A DNA stretch of 64,000 nt from Pelagomonas calceolata (taxonomy: Eukaryota; Sar; Pelagophyceae; Pelagomonadales; Pelagomonadaceae). Shown piece by piece: positions 37,161 to 46,284 of the stretch (positions are counted from its first letter, which is position 1; each line of letters opens with the position of its first letter). The notes beneath the pieces are model-generated. The model made no database searches, was not told the origin of the DNA, and saw only the letters and a program-made list of their open reading frames with translations. The stretch is taken from contig CAKKNE010000001.1 in the NCBI GenBank assembly GCA_918797485.1, positions 6,014,001 to 6,078,000 of the forward strand, written 5' to 3'. The position numbers and the translations under genes were made by a program.

Positions 37161-38028
37161 CTAAAAAGAATTAGATCTTAGGCGGCGGGATTCGTCCTCA
37201 GCGTCTGCCCTTGAGCTTTCGCCTACTCGGGTCGTCGTTGACCATTTGCCCGAGCCGCGCCACTTCAAATCTTTTACGTGCTGGGGGATTTTCTCTGGCT
37301 CGTCCTCCGTGAGCATATTCCTAGTGTACAGCAAATCAAGCCAGGCTGCGTTCGTATGGGGATGAGAAACACCAAAGACTCGTTGAAAACGCTTGAAGGC
37401 GTCAATAATACTCTCCAGTGCATCAGCTATGTCGTCTCGTGTCTGGGCCCCGCCTCTGATTAACCCTTGACAGAGTTGATGCCTTAGCAATAGCGTCGTC
37501 TCGTGGTCTTCTCCTAGCTCCAGCACCGCTGCCGAAATCGTTTTACGCGTCAAGACGCAAGCTTCGGCGTGTTCGAAGTTGTGCATCAGTGAGACTGAAA
37601 GATTCAAGGCTGCTATGAAGCGATTCTCCCCGGGTTTACACTCCCGCTCCTTGGTCGATCAAAAGCTTCGCCTGCTCCGCCAGGCACGACACGTGGGCAA
37701 AGCCCGCCGTCCCGCGGCACGCACAACCGCGTACGAGGCCCTCCTTAGTCTTCCAATGCAAAGCCTGCGTGCAGATGTAGCACGTCTGGCCCTTCGTGTC
37801 CGCCGCGCACGCCTCGACCGCGACCGCGACTGCCTCCTTGTATTTTTTGTTCGCGTTGTATTGCTCCGCGTTGCCGCCGCGGTGTATTTTCTTGCACATC
37901 TGCTTGTGGCCGCGGCGCCAGTGGTCATGCTGGCAAGTGGCATCACAGTAGCGCGTCCAACATCTAACGCAACGCGGCGCGTTGTGGGCCAGTGGGGCGG
38001 CGCAGGCGGCGCATGTTGTGAGGATCAT
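37161..38028 (-). pseudogene. MYND / RING-variant / TPR protein gene, internally deleted
   Basis: First part (38028-37636): MYND finger (TTCAACAAPLAHNAPRCVRC, CDATCQHDHWRRGHKQMCKK) and the first half of a RING-variant domain (GQTCYICTQALHWKTKEGLV, GCACRGTAGFAHVSCLAEQA), then a stop after IDQGAGV. A second frame (from about 37636 to 37161) resumes with PGENRFIAALNLSVSLMHNF, HAEACVLTRKTISAAVLELG, a TPR/kinesin-light-chain-like repeat. The last CxxC pair of the RING variant and the first TPR units expected in this family are missing, and the two parts are in different frames with only ~30 nt between them. This looks like a deletion copy of an expanded host family. An assembly error is possible. 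Confidence 0.6.
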
Positions 38029-38260
38029 TTTGCGTTGGCGGGGTGTCTGTAGGGCGTTCGCGTCGCGCGGTGTGGTTTTTGTGAGTTGAAAAATCGGGTT
38101 TTCCCGAAGTACAGGTACCTTGTTTTTTACTGAGATAGTAACAAAAGTTGTAATGCCATACCACGCGATTTTTACGGCTACCTTTTGGTTACATGGCAGT
38201 GCCTAGGAGTCAATCTCTTGGCCGCCGAACGTAGTATTTGCCTAGTAAAGCAGAGTGAGG

Positions 38261-39484
38261 ATGATGCCACTGCTCATCTGGCTTGCATACGTCGTCGTCG
38301 CGTCCCAGGACTCAGCTCGCGACTACGCGGCGCCTCGCCGGCATCCCAGTCCACGCCAGCGCCGCAACATTAGTCATGCGGCTCGTAACGCGAGCCGCGC
38401 GGCAAGACGCTTCTGCACGGGCCGACGCCAGAGCCGCGACGCCATCGTCTACTTAGGTCAGAGGACGCACTCGTCCTACGACGCGACGCGAACCATCACG
38501 CTGAACGCGTCCTTGGAGATGCTGCATGCGAACATGAGACGCACCGTAGAAGCGGCTGATGTTATAATCTTTCACGAGGGCGACCTCGATGCCATCGCGA
38601 ACGTGCGCATGTGCCTCCTGCGCGAGGAGACGGGCTGGGGACCGCCGCCGTGGCTCTCTGAAATTCCCGCGAACGAAAATTGGTCCGCGGGCTATCGCTT
38701 CATGATTCGGTTCTACGCCGTCACGATCTGGCCGACGCTTCATAGACTCGGCTATCAGTACGTGATGCGCATGGACGACGACTCGTTTATCCTGTCGCCC
38801 GTGAAATACAACGTCTTCAACGACTTGCGACGTAGGGGCGCGTGGTACGCCTACCGCACGCTCAGCAGGGAATGTCCGCTTTTTTTTGGAGAGTTCGTCG
38901 ACGGCTTCATCGCGAGCGTGACGCCCAAACTAGGCAACCGTCCGCCGCCGCGCGGGGAGTCCTACTGCAGTTCTACGGGAGCGCTGGCTTTCTACAATAA
39001 CTGGCACGTAACGAAAATATCGTGGTGGCTCGAACCGGGACGCGCGAGGTTCGCGGAGGCCTTCGATAGATCGAATCTCATTTTCACCCACCGCGCGGGA
39101 GACCTGCTCTTCCAGACGGCCTCCGTCAAGTTGTTCATGCCGAAGGCGCGGCGACGGCGGTACGCTGACTTTACGTATCGGCACCATTCCATCATCGGCG
39201 GACAGGTAGCCTTTGGCGGCATCGAGGCGGGATGGCGCGATCGCGACGCGCGGGCGACGCTTCGGGCCTACGCGGCGACGTTCGAAGGCGTCGGCAACGG
39301 CACCGGGACGACGTCGGATCTACGCGTGCGCAAGTGCGGCGTCCAGGAGGAGGTCGACGGACCGTTCCGGCCCACGCTCTACATCAGCCCCGCGCTCGAC
39401 GCCGCGGAGGCGCATCACGTGCCGCCGTCGTTTACGACGGCACCGTTCTGTGAGGAGCAGATGCCTCGGGCGGAATTCGAGTAG
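38261..39484 (+). CDS. GT15 (KTR/MNT)-like glycosyltransferase
   Basis: About 407 residues from the ATG at 38261. N-terminal hydrophobic signal/anchor (MMPLLIWLAYVVVASQDS), then an Arg-rich stem. Catalytic-domain features: DAIVYLGQRTHSSYDATRTI, ADVIIFHEGDLDAIANV, the acidic metal site LGYQYVMRMDDDSFILSPV, GEFVDGFIASVTPKL, ALAFYNNWHVTKISWW, RSNLIFTHRAGDLLFQTASV and DFTYRHHS. The order of FHE, DDD, YNNW and a final H-rich motif parallels alpha-1,2-mannosyltransferases of family GT15 in the Golgi. Donor and acceptor are not determinable. Confidence 0.75.
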   Translation: MMPLLIWLAYVVVASQDSARDYAAPRRHPSPRQRRNISHAARNASRAARRFCTGRRQSRDAIVYLGQRTHSSYDATRTITLNASLEMLHANMRRTVEAADVIIFHEGDLDAIANVRMCLLREETGWGPPPWLSEIPANENWSAGYRFMIRFYAVTIWPTLHRLGYQYVMRMDDDSFILSPVKYNVFNDLRRRGAWYAYRTLSRECPLFFGEFVDGFIASVTPKLGNRPPPRGESYCSSTGALAFYNNWHVTKISWWLEPGRARFAEAFDRSNLIFTHRAGDLLFQTASVKLFMPKARRRRYADFTYRHHSIIGGQVAFGGIEAGWRDRDARATLRAYAATFEGVGNGTGTTSDLRVRKCGVQEEVDGPFRPTLYISPALDAAEAHHVPPSFTTAPFCEEQMPRAEFE

Positions 39485-39547
39485 TTAGTATTTTGGATTC
39501 GTTCGAGGTGGCTCCATCCCAAAAGAGCCTTGGCAAATCTGGGCCGG

Positions 39548-39567
39548 GCTAGCGGTAAGACACTAGC
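39548..39567 (+). promoter_or_regulatory. GCTAG-palindrome motif, copy 5
   Basis: GCTAGCGGTAAGACACTAGC, with a short spacer. Lies 138 bp upstream of the next gene's ATG. Confidence 0.55.
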
Positions 39568-39705
39568 AAGCAGGCAGCAATTCGCGCTTGTTTTTGGGGC
39601 AACAAGCCCATAATTTATCGTCAGCGCGTGTGCCTGGCACTACCGTCGTACACCTCAGCGACGTGTGCGGTAAAATCCGGACTCGCAGCGACTCCACAGC
39701 TACAA

Positions 39706-40968
39706 ATGGCCGAGCCGGAGCCAACCGCCGAGATGGACACGAGCGACGCACCAGCGGAAGCCGCAAACAACGCAGCCGCCGCGGGCTTTCTCGCGCCCAG
39801 CGACCTCGCGGCCGCCAAGGCCCAGGTCATCAGCAAGAGCGGCAAGCGCGGCTGGCTCGACTGGCGGAAATGCGACTGGGACCGCTGGGGCGCCGCGCCG
39901 CGCGCGACGGCGCCGTTGGAAGTGAGCGAGGGCCGGGCCTTTGTGCTCGCGAAGGTGCCGCTCAAGGAGAGATACGATGTGGCGTACGGCGGCGAAGCGC
40001 GCATCCATACGCCGCACATGTTGATCGAACGCATCCAGGAAAAAAAACGTCGATTAAGTTGCGTCGTCGACGCGACGTTACGACGGCCGGGCGACTTCCA
40101 TGACGTCGGGGATTGGGAGGACTGGGACGTCGAACGTATCGAACTAAGGAAGGACGCGCGGCCCTGCGTGCGGGTCCGGGACGCCGTGCCTCTCAATAAA
40201 GATTTGGATAATGCGGTCGTGGCGTGCGGGAAGGCCTGGAAGCATCCTTCTGTGGTCGTGTTTCTGTCGGTGGACGGCTGCAACACGGCGGGGCTCTGTG
40301 CCGTGGCAACCCTGATAGATCTGTGCGGGGTCGCGCCTTTAGATGCGTGGAACGGCATCCGGGCAGCCAGACCGATTTTTTCGGAGGGTCACGTCGCTTT
40401 GTTGAATGCGCGGTACCCTGGAAATAATTTCAGTTGTGACGCGGCGCCGGCCTGGTACGGTCCGCAAGCGGAGGGCGACGCGGAGGACGATCCTGAAATT
40501 GATGACGAGGCTCCGCCGCCGCAGAAGAAGCGGACGCATGAAGACGCGGCGGAACCGCCAGAAGCCAAGCCGCGGAACAAGCGGCCGAAGCTGCGCAAGG
40601 CCGCCGCCGCGGCGCCGCCGCCTCCACCAAACGACCTGCGCCACGGCGACCTGCGGACGCTGGACGTCCACGCGACGGCGCCCGACGGGACGCGGTCGCG
40701 CATCGGGGGCCTCTCCACGACCTTCGAGATGTGCCCGCCTGCTTTAGAGGTGCGGCCCGACGCCTACGACAAGGACCTGCCGAAGGTCGCGCGCTACGCG
40801 TCGTTTACTTGCACCGTCGCCGGCGACCGGGCGGGCCTCGCGGGGCTGTTGAAATACTTGCGGGATAGGAAGAAGGCCGCGGTGTTGTGCCGCGGGCCGC
40901 CGCGGATCTACCTGCCGCCCCAGGAGATCGGGGCGGACGGGGGGCTGGAATTGCGGTTCCGGGAGTAA
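39706..40968 (+). CDS. mRNA-capping RNA-triphosphatase-like pseudophosphatase with SPOC-like C-terminus
   Basis: 420 residues from the ATG at 39706. The N-terminal half follows the metazoan/plant capping triphosphatase (cysteine-phosphatase) fold: AFVLAKVPLKERYDVAYG, HTPHMLIERIQEKKRRLSCV-VDAT, FHDVGDWEDWDVERIELRKD, then VVVFLSVDGCNTAGLCAVAT followed by AWNGIRAARPIFSEGHVALL. In active members the loop is HCxxGxNRTG; here the catalytic Cys and Arg are absent. A Lys-rich linker (PPQKKRTHEDAAEPPEAKPR) leads to a domain (VARYASFTCTVAGDRAGLAG, YLPPQEIG) resembling SPOC domains. A nuclear RNA-processing role is inferred. Alternative: an unrelated inactive dual-specificity phosphatase. Confidence 0.65.
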   Translation: MAEPEPTAEMDTSDAPAEAANNAAAAGFLAPSDLAAAKAQVISKSGKRGWLDWRKCDWDRWGAAPRATAPLEVSEGRAFVLAKVPLKERYDVAYGGEARIHTPHMLIERIQEKKRRLSCVVDATLRRPGDFHDVGDWEDWDVERIELRKDARPCVRVRDAVPLNKDLDNAVVACGKAWKHPSVVVFLSVDGCNTAGLCAVATLIDLCGVAPLDAWNGIRAARPIFSEGHVALLNARYPGNNFSCDAAPAWYGPQAEGDAEDDPEIDDEAPPPQKKRTHEDAAEPPEAKPRNKRPKLRKAAAAAPPPPPNDLRHGDLRTLDVHATAPDGTRSRIGGLSTTFEMCPPALEVRPDAYDKDLPKVARYASFTCTVAGDRAGLAGLLKYLRDRKKAAVLCRGPPRIYLPPQEIGADGGLELRFRE

Positions 40969-40986
40969 CGGTTATTTGACAGAGTT

Positions 40987-43407
40987 TTAGACGCTACTGA
41001 CTTCCCACCACACACGATCTCCAGAGGAATCCTCGCATTCGACCTTGGGGTACCGGGGCGGCGTCGCAGAGGTGTACCGGGGCGGCGGCGGGGGGAGGTC
41101 CAGGGAGCGACGACGCCATCGCGCGGACTTCGCGTCGACGGTGCTAGGGGCATGTGGTGGGGGCGGCGGCCGGTGGTGGCGCGCCGGCGGCGGATGTTTG
41201 GCTTGTGGTGGCGGCCGGTGCTGGCGCGCCGGCGGCGGATGCGTGGCTTCCGGTGATGCGTTGACGGGTAGCTGAGGCGCGCGGCTTTTTTGCCGCCCGC
41301 GAGCCCAGGCTATTCGTCCTCCGAGGGCGGTGAAGGAGACGACGACGAACGACGCGTAGAGCATGAGGGCAGCATTGCTGAGAAGCGGGTCCGTTTTCCC
41401 GGTGACCTTTTGTGCAGCCGTCTCCAGAATGGTGGGCCGCGCCGTGGGCACGCGCGTCGGGCTCGGAACGGGCTGGTTCGTGGGTCGCGGCGTCGGGGCG
41501 GGTTGGGGCCGAAGCGTCGGCACCGTCGTCGGTCGCGGCGAAGGTCGCTGCGTCGGCCGCGGCGAGGGCCTCGGAGACGGCGCAGGCGACGGCGCAGGCG
41601 TCGGTCGCTTCGTTGGCGTCGAGCTTGGTCTCGGCGTCGGCGCGAAGACAGGAGACGCCGTCGGGTTGCCGGGCTCGGGCGTCGGCGAGGGCGAAGGTCG
41701 CGTCGTCGGTCCCGCGGATGGTCCGGGGGAGGGCGCCGCCGACGGCTCATACGTGGGCCCGGGCGAAGGCAGATATGTCGGCACCGGCGAAGGCGACGAA
41801 GTCGGTTCCAGCGTTGGGGCAGGCGATGGTCGCAGCGTCGGTGCACGAGTCGGACCGGGTATCGGCGCCGTTGTTGGTGCGGGCGTAGGCCGCAGCGTGG
41901 GCATTGGGATCGGCTTGCGCGACGGGGCCGCGGTCGGCGCGGGCGAGGGCCGGAGCGACGGCGCAGGCGTCGGCCGCGGCGAGGGCGCCGGCGACGGTTG
42001 GGGCGTGGGCCGCGGCGTGGGCACAAAGGAGGGCGCCGGCGTGGGCCGTGGCGTCGGCGCAGGCGTAGGGCGCGACGACGGCGCCGGCGACGGTTCGGGC
42101 GTGGGCCGCGGCGTGGGCACAAATGAGGGCGCCGGCGTCGGCCGCGGCGTGGGCATTGGTGTCGGGCGCGAGGACGGCGCCGACGAGGGCTCCGGTGAGG
42201 GTCGCGGCGTGGGCACAAACGAGGGCGCCGGCGTCGGTCGCGAAGAGGGGCCCGGCGTCGGGCCCGGCGTCGGCCCGGGCGACGGCAAAAACGTGGGCTT
42301 GGGGCTCGGCGCCGGCGTGGGTCTTGCCGTCGGCGCAAAGACGGGAGACGCCGTCGGGCTGCCCGGTGTGACCGACGGCGCGGGCGTAGGTCGTGTGGTC
42401 GGCCCCGGGCTCGGCGCCGGAGACGGGCTCGGCGTTGGGCGCGTGCTGGGCGCGGGCGTCGGTCGCGGCGTAGGCGTCGACGTCGGCTGAGGCGTAGGCT
42501 TCGCGGACGGCGCCGAGGTCGGAAGTGGCGTCGGTCGCGGCGTCGGCCGGGGCGTAGGCGCCGGCGAGGGCAGCGGCGTCGGTTGAGGCGTCGGAGCCGG
42601 CGACGGCGCGACGGTCGGATGTGGAGTTGGCCGCGGCGTCGGCGCAGGTGTCGGGCGCGACGACGGCGCCGGCGACGGTTCGAGCGTGGGCCGCGGCGTG
42701 GGCACAACCGAGGGCGTCGGCGTGGGCCGTGGCGTCGGAGTAGGTGTAGGGCGCGAGGACGGCGCCGGCGAGGGCTCTGGCGAGGGTCGTGGCGTGGGAG
42801 CCGGCGACGGCGCGGGCGACGGCCTAGCCGTAGGCGAGGGCGTCGGCGGCGGCGTCGGCCGAGGCGAGGGCGCGTGCGACGGTCGCACTGATGGCGCGGA
42901 CGTCGGTCGCAGCGACGGCTGTTCGCTCGGCCGCGGCGTAGGTCCGGGCGTCGGTCTAACCGTAGGTCCAGCCGTGGGCCGTGGTATCGGCGCGGCCGTC
43001 GGTCCCGACGAGGGCGCGGGCGTGGGTCTCGGCGTCGGCGCGGACGTCGGTCGCAGCGACGGCGCGGGCGTCGGCTGCGGCGTCGAACAGTCGTACGTGA
43101 AACTCTCGCAGTCCAAGCCCTCAGTCTCGGCGAGGTCCGCGTAGCCGCACTCGACCCACGCCTCGTACTCCGCGGGGCACTCCGCGGGCCCGCTCGCGCA
43201 CCGGTCGTTGAAGGTCGCGGACGCGCCGGCGCAGTCGGGCAGCGACATGCTCTCGTCGTCGTCGTCCCAGTACGTGAACGGGTCTTCGTCGTACGTAAGG
43301 TCCGTCGCGGCCGTATAACATGTCTGGAAGGCTGACTCTTCGGCGGCGCAGGAGGAGGACACCAGGCGCGCCCGCAGCCCCACGACGAGGAGGACGATGT
43401 ACTTCAT
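40987..43407 (-). CDS. Secreted/membrane proline-rich minisatellite glycoprotein
   Basis: 806 residues. Signal peptide ([20 protein letters not shown]), a Cys-containing globular part (~100 residues, [20 protein letters not shown]), then about 500 residues of PTxxPS/RPTPAP repeats, then one transmembrane helix ([20 protein letters not shown]) and a short Pro/His-rich cytoplasmic tail with a repeated [11 protein letters not shown] unit. This is the architecture of extensin-like, hydroxyproline/O-glycosylated cell-surface proteins. The repeat period, a multiple of three, keeps other frames and the opposite strand open too; those are not genes. Confidence 0.8.
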   Translation of the reverse strand: MKYIVLLVVGLRARLVSSSCAAEESAFQTCYTAATDLTYDEDPFTYWDDDDESMSLPDCAGASATFNDRCASGPAECPAEYEAWVECGYADLAETEGLDCESFTYDCSTPQPTPAPSLRPTSAPTPRPTPAPSSGPTAAPIPRPTAGPTVRPTPGPTPRPSEQPSLRPTSAPSVRPSHAPSPRPTPPPTPSPTARPSPAPSPAPTPRPSPEPSPAPSSRPTPTPTPRPTPTPSVVPTPRPTLEPSPAPSSRPTPAPTPRPTPHPTVAPSPAPTPQPTPLPSPAPTPRPTPRPTPLPTSAPSAKPTPQPTSTPTPRPTPAPSTRPTPSPSPAPSPGPTTRPTPAPSVTPGSPTASPVFAPTARPTPAPSPKPTFLPSPGPTPGPTPGPSSRPTPAPSFVPTPRPSPEPSSAPSSRPTPMPTPRPTPAPSFVPTPRPTPEPSPAPSSRPTPAPTPRPTPAPSFVPTPRPTPQPSPAPSPRPTPAPSLRPSPAPTAAPSRKPIPMPTLRPTPAPTTAPIPGPTRAPTLRPSPAPTLEPTSSPSPVPTYLPSPGPTYEPSAAPSPGPSAGPTTRPSPSPTPEPGNPTASPVFAPTPRPSSTPTKRPTPAPSPAPSPRPSPRPTQRPSPRPTTVPTLRPQPAPTPRPTNQPVPSPTRVPTARPTILETAAQKVTGKTDPLLSNAALMLYASFVVVSFTALGGRIAWARGRQKSRAPQLPVNASPEATHPPPARQHRPPPQAKHPPPARHHRPPPPPHAPSTVDAKSARWRRRSLDLPPPPPRYTSATPPRYPKVECEDSSGDRVWWEVSSV
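41405..43085 (-). repeat. Coding minisatellite (Pro-Thr-rich repeat tract)
   Basis: About 1.7 kb of short imperfect tandem units, commonly 12 bp per 4 residues, such as the (plus-strand) GGCGTCGGTCGC / GGCGCGGGCGTC types, with higher-order repeats (for example GTGGGCGTGGGCACAAA... blocks near 42010, 42110, 42215). Encodes the extracellular stalk of the gene above. Copy number is likely to vary between strains. Confidence 0.8.
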
Positions 43408-43990
43408 TTTATTTTATCTGTGCGGCTCGCACAATCAATTACAACAGAGAGAACGAAAGGGGGAGTGCTTTGCAGTGCTCCAAGCAGCGCGCCCGGCCGC
43501 AAAGGGCTGCACGGTGATGGGGCGGTCAGCGGCGGTCGCCTGCGAGCTGCAGTCGTTCTCTCGACACAGCCGGAAGGAGATCGAAGTCTGGACACTCCTT
43601 CGGAGGCGACATCCAAACGATCGAGGCCCGCTAGTGTCTCCCCGCACGCGGTCCCGCAAGGCTCGCCTACTCGTCTGTGGGTACTTCTAGGGCGTGGAAC
43701 GATGCCGACGCGACACGGGCTCGCGGGTATTTCACATCGATCAGTTGATCCGCTCGAGGCGCTGGCCGGGCTGCCTTGAGCGTCGATCCAGCAAAATCGT
43801 CTGATTTCGAAGGCGCCTGGCTGCCCCTGCACGCGTCGTCGCGTTTGGTGGCGTCTCGTCAGCCCCGCGCGTCGATTCAGCTCACAGCTTTGTAAGGCAA
43901 ACCCCAGTGGCCGCCCCCGCCCGCGCGTCGTTGGAAAGCAGCCATCAATCACCAGGCAAACCCCCTCTCTGGACGCATCAATCAATCACC
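43408..43990. other. Divergent intergenic region
   Basis: About 580 bp. Several unrelated ORFs on both strands, none with protein-like composition or motifs. Holds a partial GCTAGTGTC half-site near 43629 that lacks the second arm. Confidence 0.35.
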
Positions 43991-44383
43991 ATGTTCGGCC
44001 CACCACTGCCGATGGGCAAAAAAGGCACGCGGTACGAGCGCGTCGGTGACCCCTGGCACCCGCGGCCCCTCCGCGTCGTGAAGGGCGCGCGGCGCCCTTT
44101 TCAGGCGACCTGCGCGCCGTCCGTCGACGCCGCGGACGGCAAGGCGTGGCACTGGGAAGGAGATAGGACGGGCCGCGGCCCGGCGAAGCTCGTCTTCGGT
44201 GTAGCATCCGAGGCGAAGGAGTCGAAAGAAGAGGAGAAAAAGGAGGAGACAACGCCGCGGCGGAAGGAAGCGAAGCCGGACCCGCTCGACGCGGTCGCGA
44301 AGGCGCTCTCCACGAGTCCGGCCGAGGCCAAGCCCGAGGCGAAGGAAGCGCCGCCATCCGTGACGCGACGACTAAAAAGATAA
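43991..44383 (+). CDS. Small basic/acidic protein, unknown
   Basis: 130 residues from the ATG at 43991. N-terminal part with several aromatic and proline residues (MFGPPLPMGKKGTRYERVGD; GKAWHWEGDRTGRGPAKLVF), then a low-complexity Lys/Glu tail (KESKEEEKKEETTPRRKEAK) ending RRLKR. No family recognised. Single exon, ending 15 bp before the convergent gene. Confidence 0.5.
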   Translation: MFGPPLPMGKKGTRYERVGDPWHPRPLRVVKGARRPFQATCAPSVDAADGKAWHWEGDRTGRGPAKLVFGVASEAKESKEEEKKEETTPRRKEAKPDPLDAVAKALSTSPAEAKPEAKEAPPSVTRRLKR

Positions 44384-44398
44384 ACACAACATATTATG

Positions 44399-44767
44399 TC
44401 ATCGCGCCTTCCCAAGGACGCCGTAGCGCCGCAGCGCCCGCGACACGGCCGGCGTCAAAGCGGCAGCGAGCGGCAGCTTCACGGGCACGAAGAGCTTCGT
44501 GACGAGCATCGTCGTCACGAAGGTCGAGCCGTGGCGAAGCTTGTCCGTCGGCGCGCCCGCGGCGTCGAGGGCGCCGATGTCCGTCATCCAGGGCTTCAGG
44601 TCGAGGCCCGCCATCGCCGCGTGGCTCACGATCTCTAATATAAAGGGCGACGGGTCGTAGCCGAAGGTCAGCGTCGCGTAGATCGTGCTGAAGAACGTCA
44701 GCGTGACGGAGCTGTACGAGATGGCGGCCGCGGGGCCGTATTTCTGCATCAAGGCGCGCAGCGCCAT
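44399..44767 (-). CDS. FAM210/DUF1279-like small membrane protein
   Basis: 122 residues from the ATG at 44767; an upstream in-frame stretch could add a targeting peptide. Seen: the RALMQKYGPAAAISYSSVTL opening typical of DUF1279 (Lys-Tyr-Gly then a helix), a TFFSTIYATLTFGYDPSPFI helix, then TTMLVTKLFVPVKLPLAAAL with TPAVSRALRRYG at the end. Known: FAM210 proteins reside in mitochondria or plastids and affect organelle translation. Location here is not established. Confidence 0.65.
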   Translation of the reverse strand: MALRALMQKYGPAAAISYSSVTLTFFSTIYATLTFGYDPSPFILEIVSHAAMAGLDLKPWMTDIGALDAAGAPTDKLRHGSTFVTTMLVTKLFVPVKLPLAAALTPAVSRALRRYGVLGKAR

Positions 44768-44989
44768 CGTGTACTGTCCGGTCCGCGCGTAGATATCGAG
44801 CGACGCCAGCGGTCGCGTTACCAGGCTCCAAAAACAGCTGTGTCTGCAAGGGGGCTCCTCACGGTGTATGGCTCGTACCGCTGGAATCCCCCGAGGCGCT
44901 GCAACAAAAACTATTGATTGTAGCTCCTAGCGTCTATTTTTGAGGGCGAATCGGCCTTTTAATAGGCTTTTATGCAGTGCCAGCAGCTT

Positions 44990-45013
44990 GCTAGTGTCTT
45001 ACAGGCCGCTAGA
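44990..45013 (-). promoter_or_regulatory. GCTAG-palindrome motif, copy 6
   Basis: GCTAGTGTCTTACAG followed by GCCGCTAGA, reverse orientation, last base off consensus. 223 bp upstream of the DUF1279 gene (minus) and 358 bp upstream of the RNA-binding gene (plus). Confidence 0.5.
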
Positions 45014-45159
45014 TAATATCGAGCTGCAGCAAAAGCGCCCAAAACGCAGCAGCTACTAGCTTATTGACGCAGCGTGCGTGCTTTGAAATCTTCCCACATA
45101 GCCCAGGTGCCAGTGAGCGAGCAAAACTTCGATCACCGGCCCCAGCGAGGGAGAACCCC

Positions 45160-45363
45160 AAAAGCAAGCGAGGAGCCGCTGTTTCACCGCAACCACCCGG
45201 TACCAACATGCCCATACCCTTTATTCTCTAACAATATGACCTAAACAGAGCGAGTAAACGCACCCAAAGCGAGGCTGCTATTTCACCCCAACGCTTCCAT
45301 TACCGCAACTACTTCGGTACCAAAATGTTATTATCATTCATACCCTAAAATATGACATAAATC
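45160..45363 (+). repeat. Diverged tandem duplication upstream of the RNA-binding gene
   Basis: Two head-to-tail copies of about 90-100 bp sharing AAAGC..GCGAGG, TTTCACC, CGGTACCAA and a CATACCCT..AATATGAC block (45160-45245 and 45264-45363). The second copy abuts the start codon. Confidence 0.6.
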
Positions 45364-45370
45364 AGGACCA

Positions 45371-46069
45371 ATGGTGAACCTCAAGTGCGACGAGACCTGC
45401 AAGGGCGGCGACAACTGCACGAACTCGCGGATCTACATCAGCGGGTTGCCCAAGGGCTGCACCGCCGACGACATCACGGACATGTTCGGCGGCCTGGGGA
45501 CGATCGCCCGCGAGCGGCCCCAGGGCCGCGGCGTCTTCCCGGACATGATGCCCTACCGCGTCAAGTTTTATGGGAACGACGACTGCCTCCTGCACTACGA
45601 GGACCCGCACGCGGCGCACGCGGCCCCCAGCTTTTTTGATGGGCAAGAACTGAAGGGGTCGAAGCTCCACGTCGAGATGGCCGAGAAGAAGCCGAACCAG
45701 GGCTTGCCCGCAGGGTATTATATACCTCCGGAGGCCAAGGGCCAGTCCTACGGCAATCAAGGGGGCGGCGGGCGCGGCCCGGGACCTCGTGGTGGCAACT
45801 ACGGCCCACCGGGGGGGCACTACGGCGGCGGCGGCGGCGGCGGCTATGCTCCGCGGCGCGACGACCGCCGGGGCGGGGGCGACTACGGCCGCCGCGACGA
45901 CCGCCGCGACTACGACCGCCGCGACCGCCGCGACGACTACGGCCGCGACCGGTCGCGCCGGTCGCGCAGCCGCGACCGCGACCGCGACCGCCGGGGCTAC
46001 GGCGGCGACCGCGGCCGCGACCGCCGGTCCCGCTCGCGGTCGCGCGGCCGGCGCCGCGGCGGCTACTGA
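45371..46069 (+). CDS. RRM protein with Gly-rich and RD/RS repeats (FET/TAF15-like)
   Basis: 232 residues. The N-terminus has a Cys cluster (CDETCKGGDNC), then an RRM: RNP2 SRIYISGLPKGCTADDITDM, then a degenerate RNP1 (MPYRVKFYGNDDCLLHYEDP) and FFDGQELKGSKLHVEMAEKK, as in FUS/EWS/TAF15-type RRMs. This is followed by YIPPEAKGQSYGNQGGGGRG, a poly-Gly stretch, RDDRR/YDRR repeats, and an RS/RD tail ending RGRRRGGY. Binds RNA; probably a nuclear splicing or transcription factor able to phase-separate. Confidence 0.85.
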   Translation: MVNLKCDETCKGGDNCTNSRIYISGLPKGCTADDITDMFGGLGTIARERPQGRGVFPDMMPYRVKFYGNDDCLLHYEDPHAAHAAPSFFDGQELKGSKLHVEMAEKKPNQGLPAGYYIPPEAKGQSYGNQGGGGRGPGPRGGNYGPPGGHYGGGGGGGYAPRRDDRRGGGDYGRRDDRRDYDRRDRRDDYGRDRSRRSRSRDRDRDRRGYGGDRGRDRRSRSRSRGRRRGGY

Positions 46070-46141
46070 GTTCTGCTGCTCTCGCGCGCAGCGTCCGCCC
46101 GAAGTAAGAGGCACTCTATACTGACTTCTTCTCGCCGCGCA

Positions 46142-46160
46142 GCTAGCGAAAGACACTAGC
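46142..46160 (+). promoter_or_regulatory. GCTAG-palindrome motif, copy 7
   Basis: GCTAGCGAAAGACACTAGC, the shortest spacer form. Lies 124 bp upstream of the HSF start codon. Confidence 0.5.
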
Positions 46161-46284
46161 AAACACAAGCACGAGCGTCGAGCTTATATGGCTGCCCCAG
46201 GCCGCATCGATGGAGATAACGACTGAATAATAATCACAGGGCATCCTACCACACGCTGCGCCCGCGCTGACGAAGCCTGCATAG

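Larger units (their letters stand above)
44768..45370. other. Divergent intergenic region with duplicated promoter segment
   Basis: 600 bp between the DUF1279 gene and the RNA-binding protein gene. Contains GCTAG-palindrome copy 6 and a diverged tandem duplication (45160-45363). No coding sequence supported. Confidence 0.5.

Noticed and set aside
41363-42490. Long plus-strand and alternative minus-strand ORFs inside the proline-rich gene
   Set aside because: They are by-products of the short GC-rich tandem repeat, have Gly/Val- or Arg-only composition, and lack any domain; the chosen frame alone has a signal peptide, Cys region and transmembrane helix.
43404-43985. 193-codon minus-strand ORF between the proline-rich and small basic genes
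   Set aside because: Composition rich in Arg/Ser/Cys without motifs, overlapping ORFs on the other strand of similar quality; treated as intergenic.
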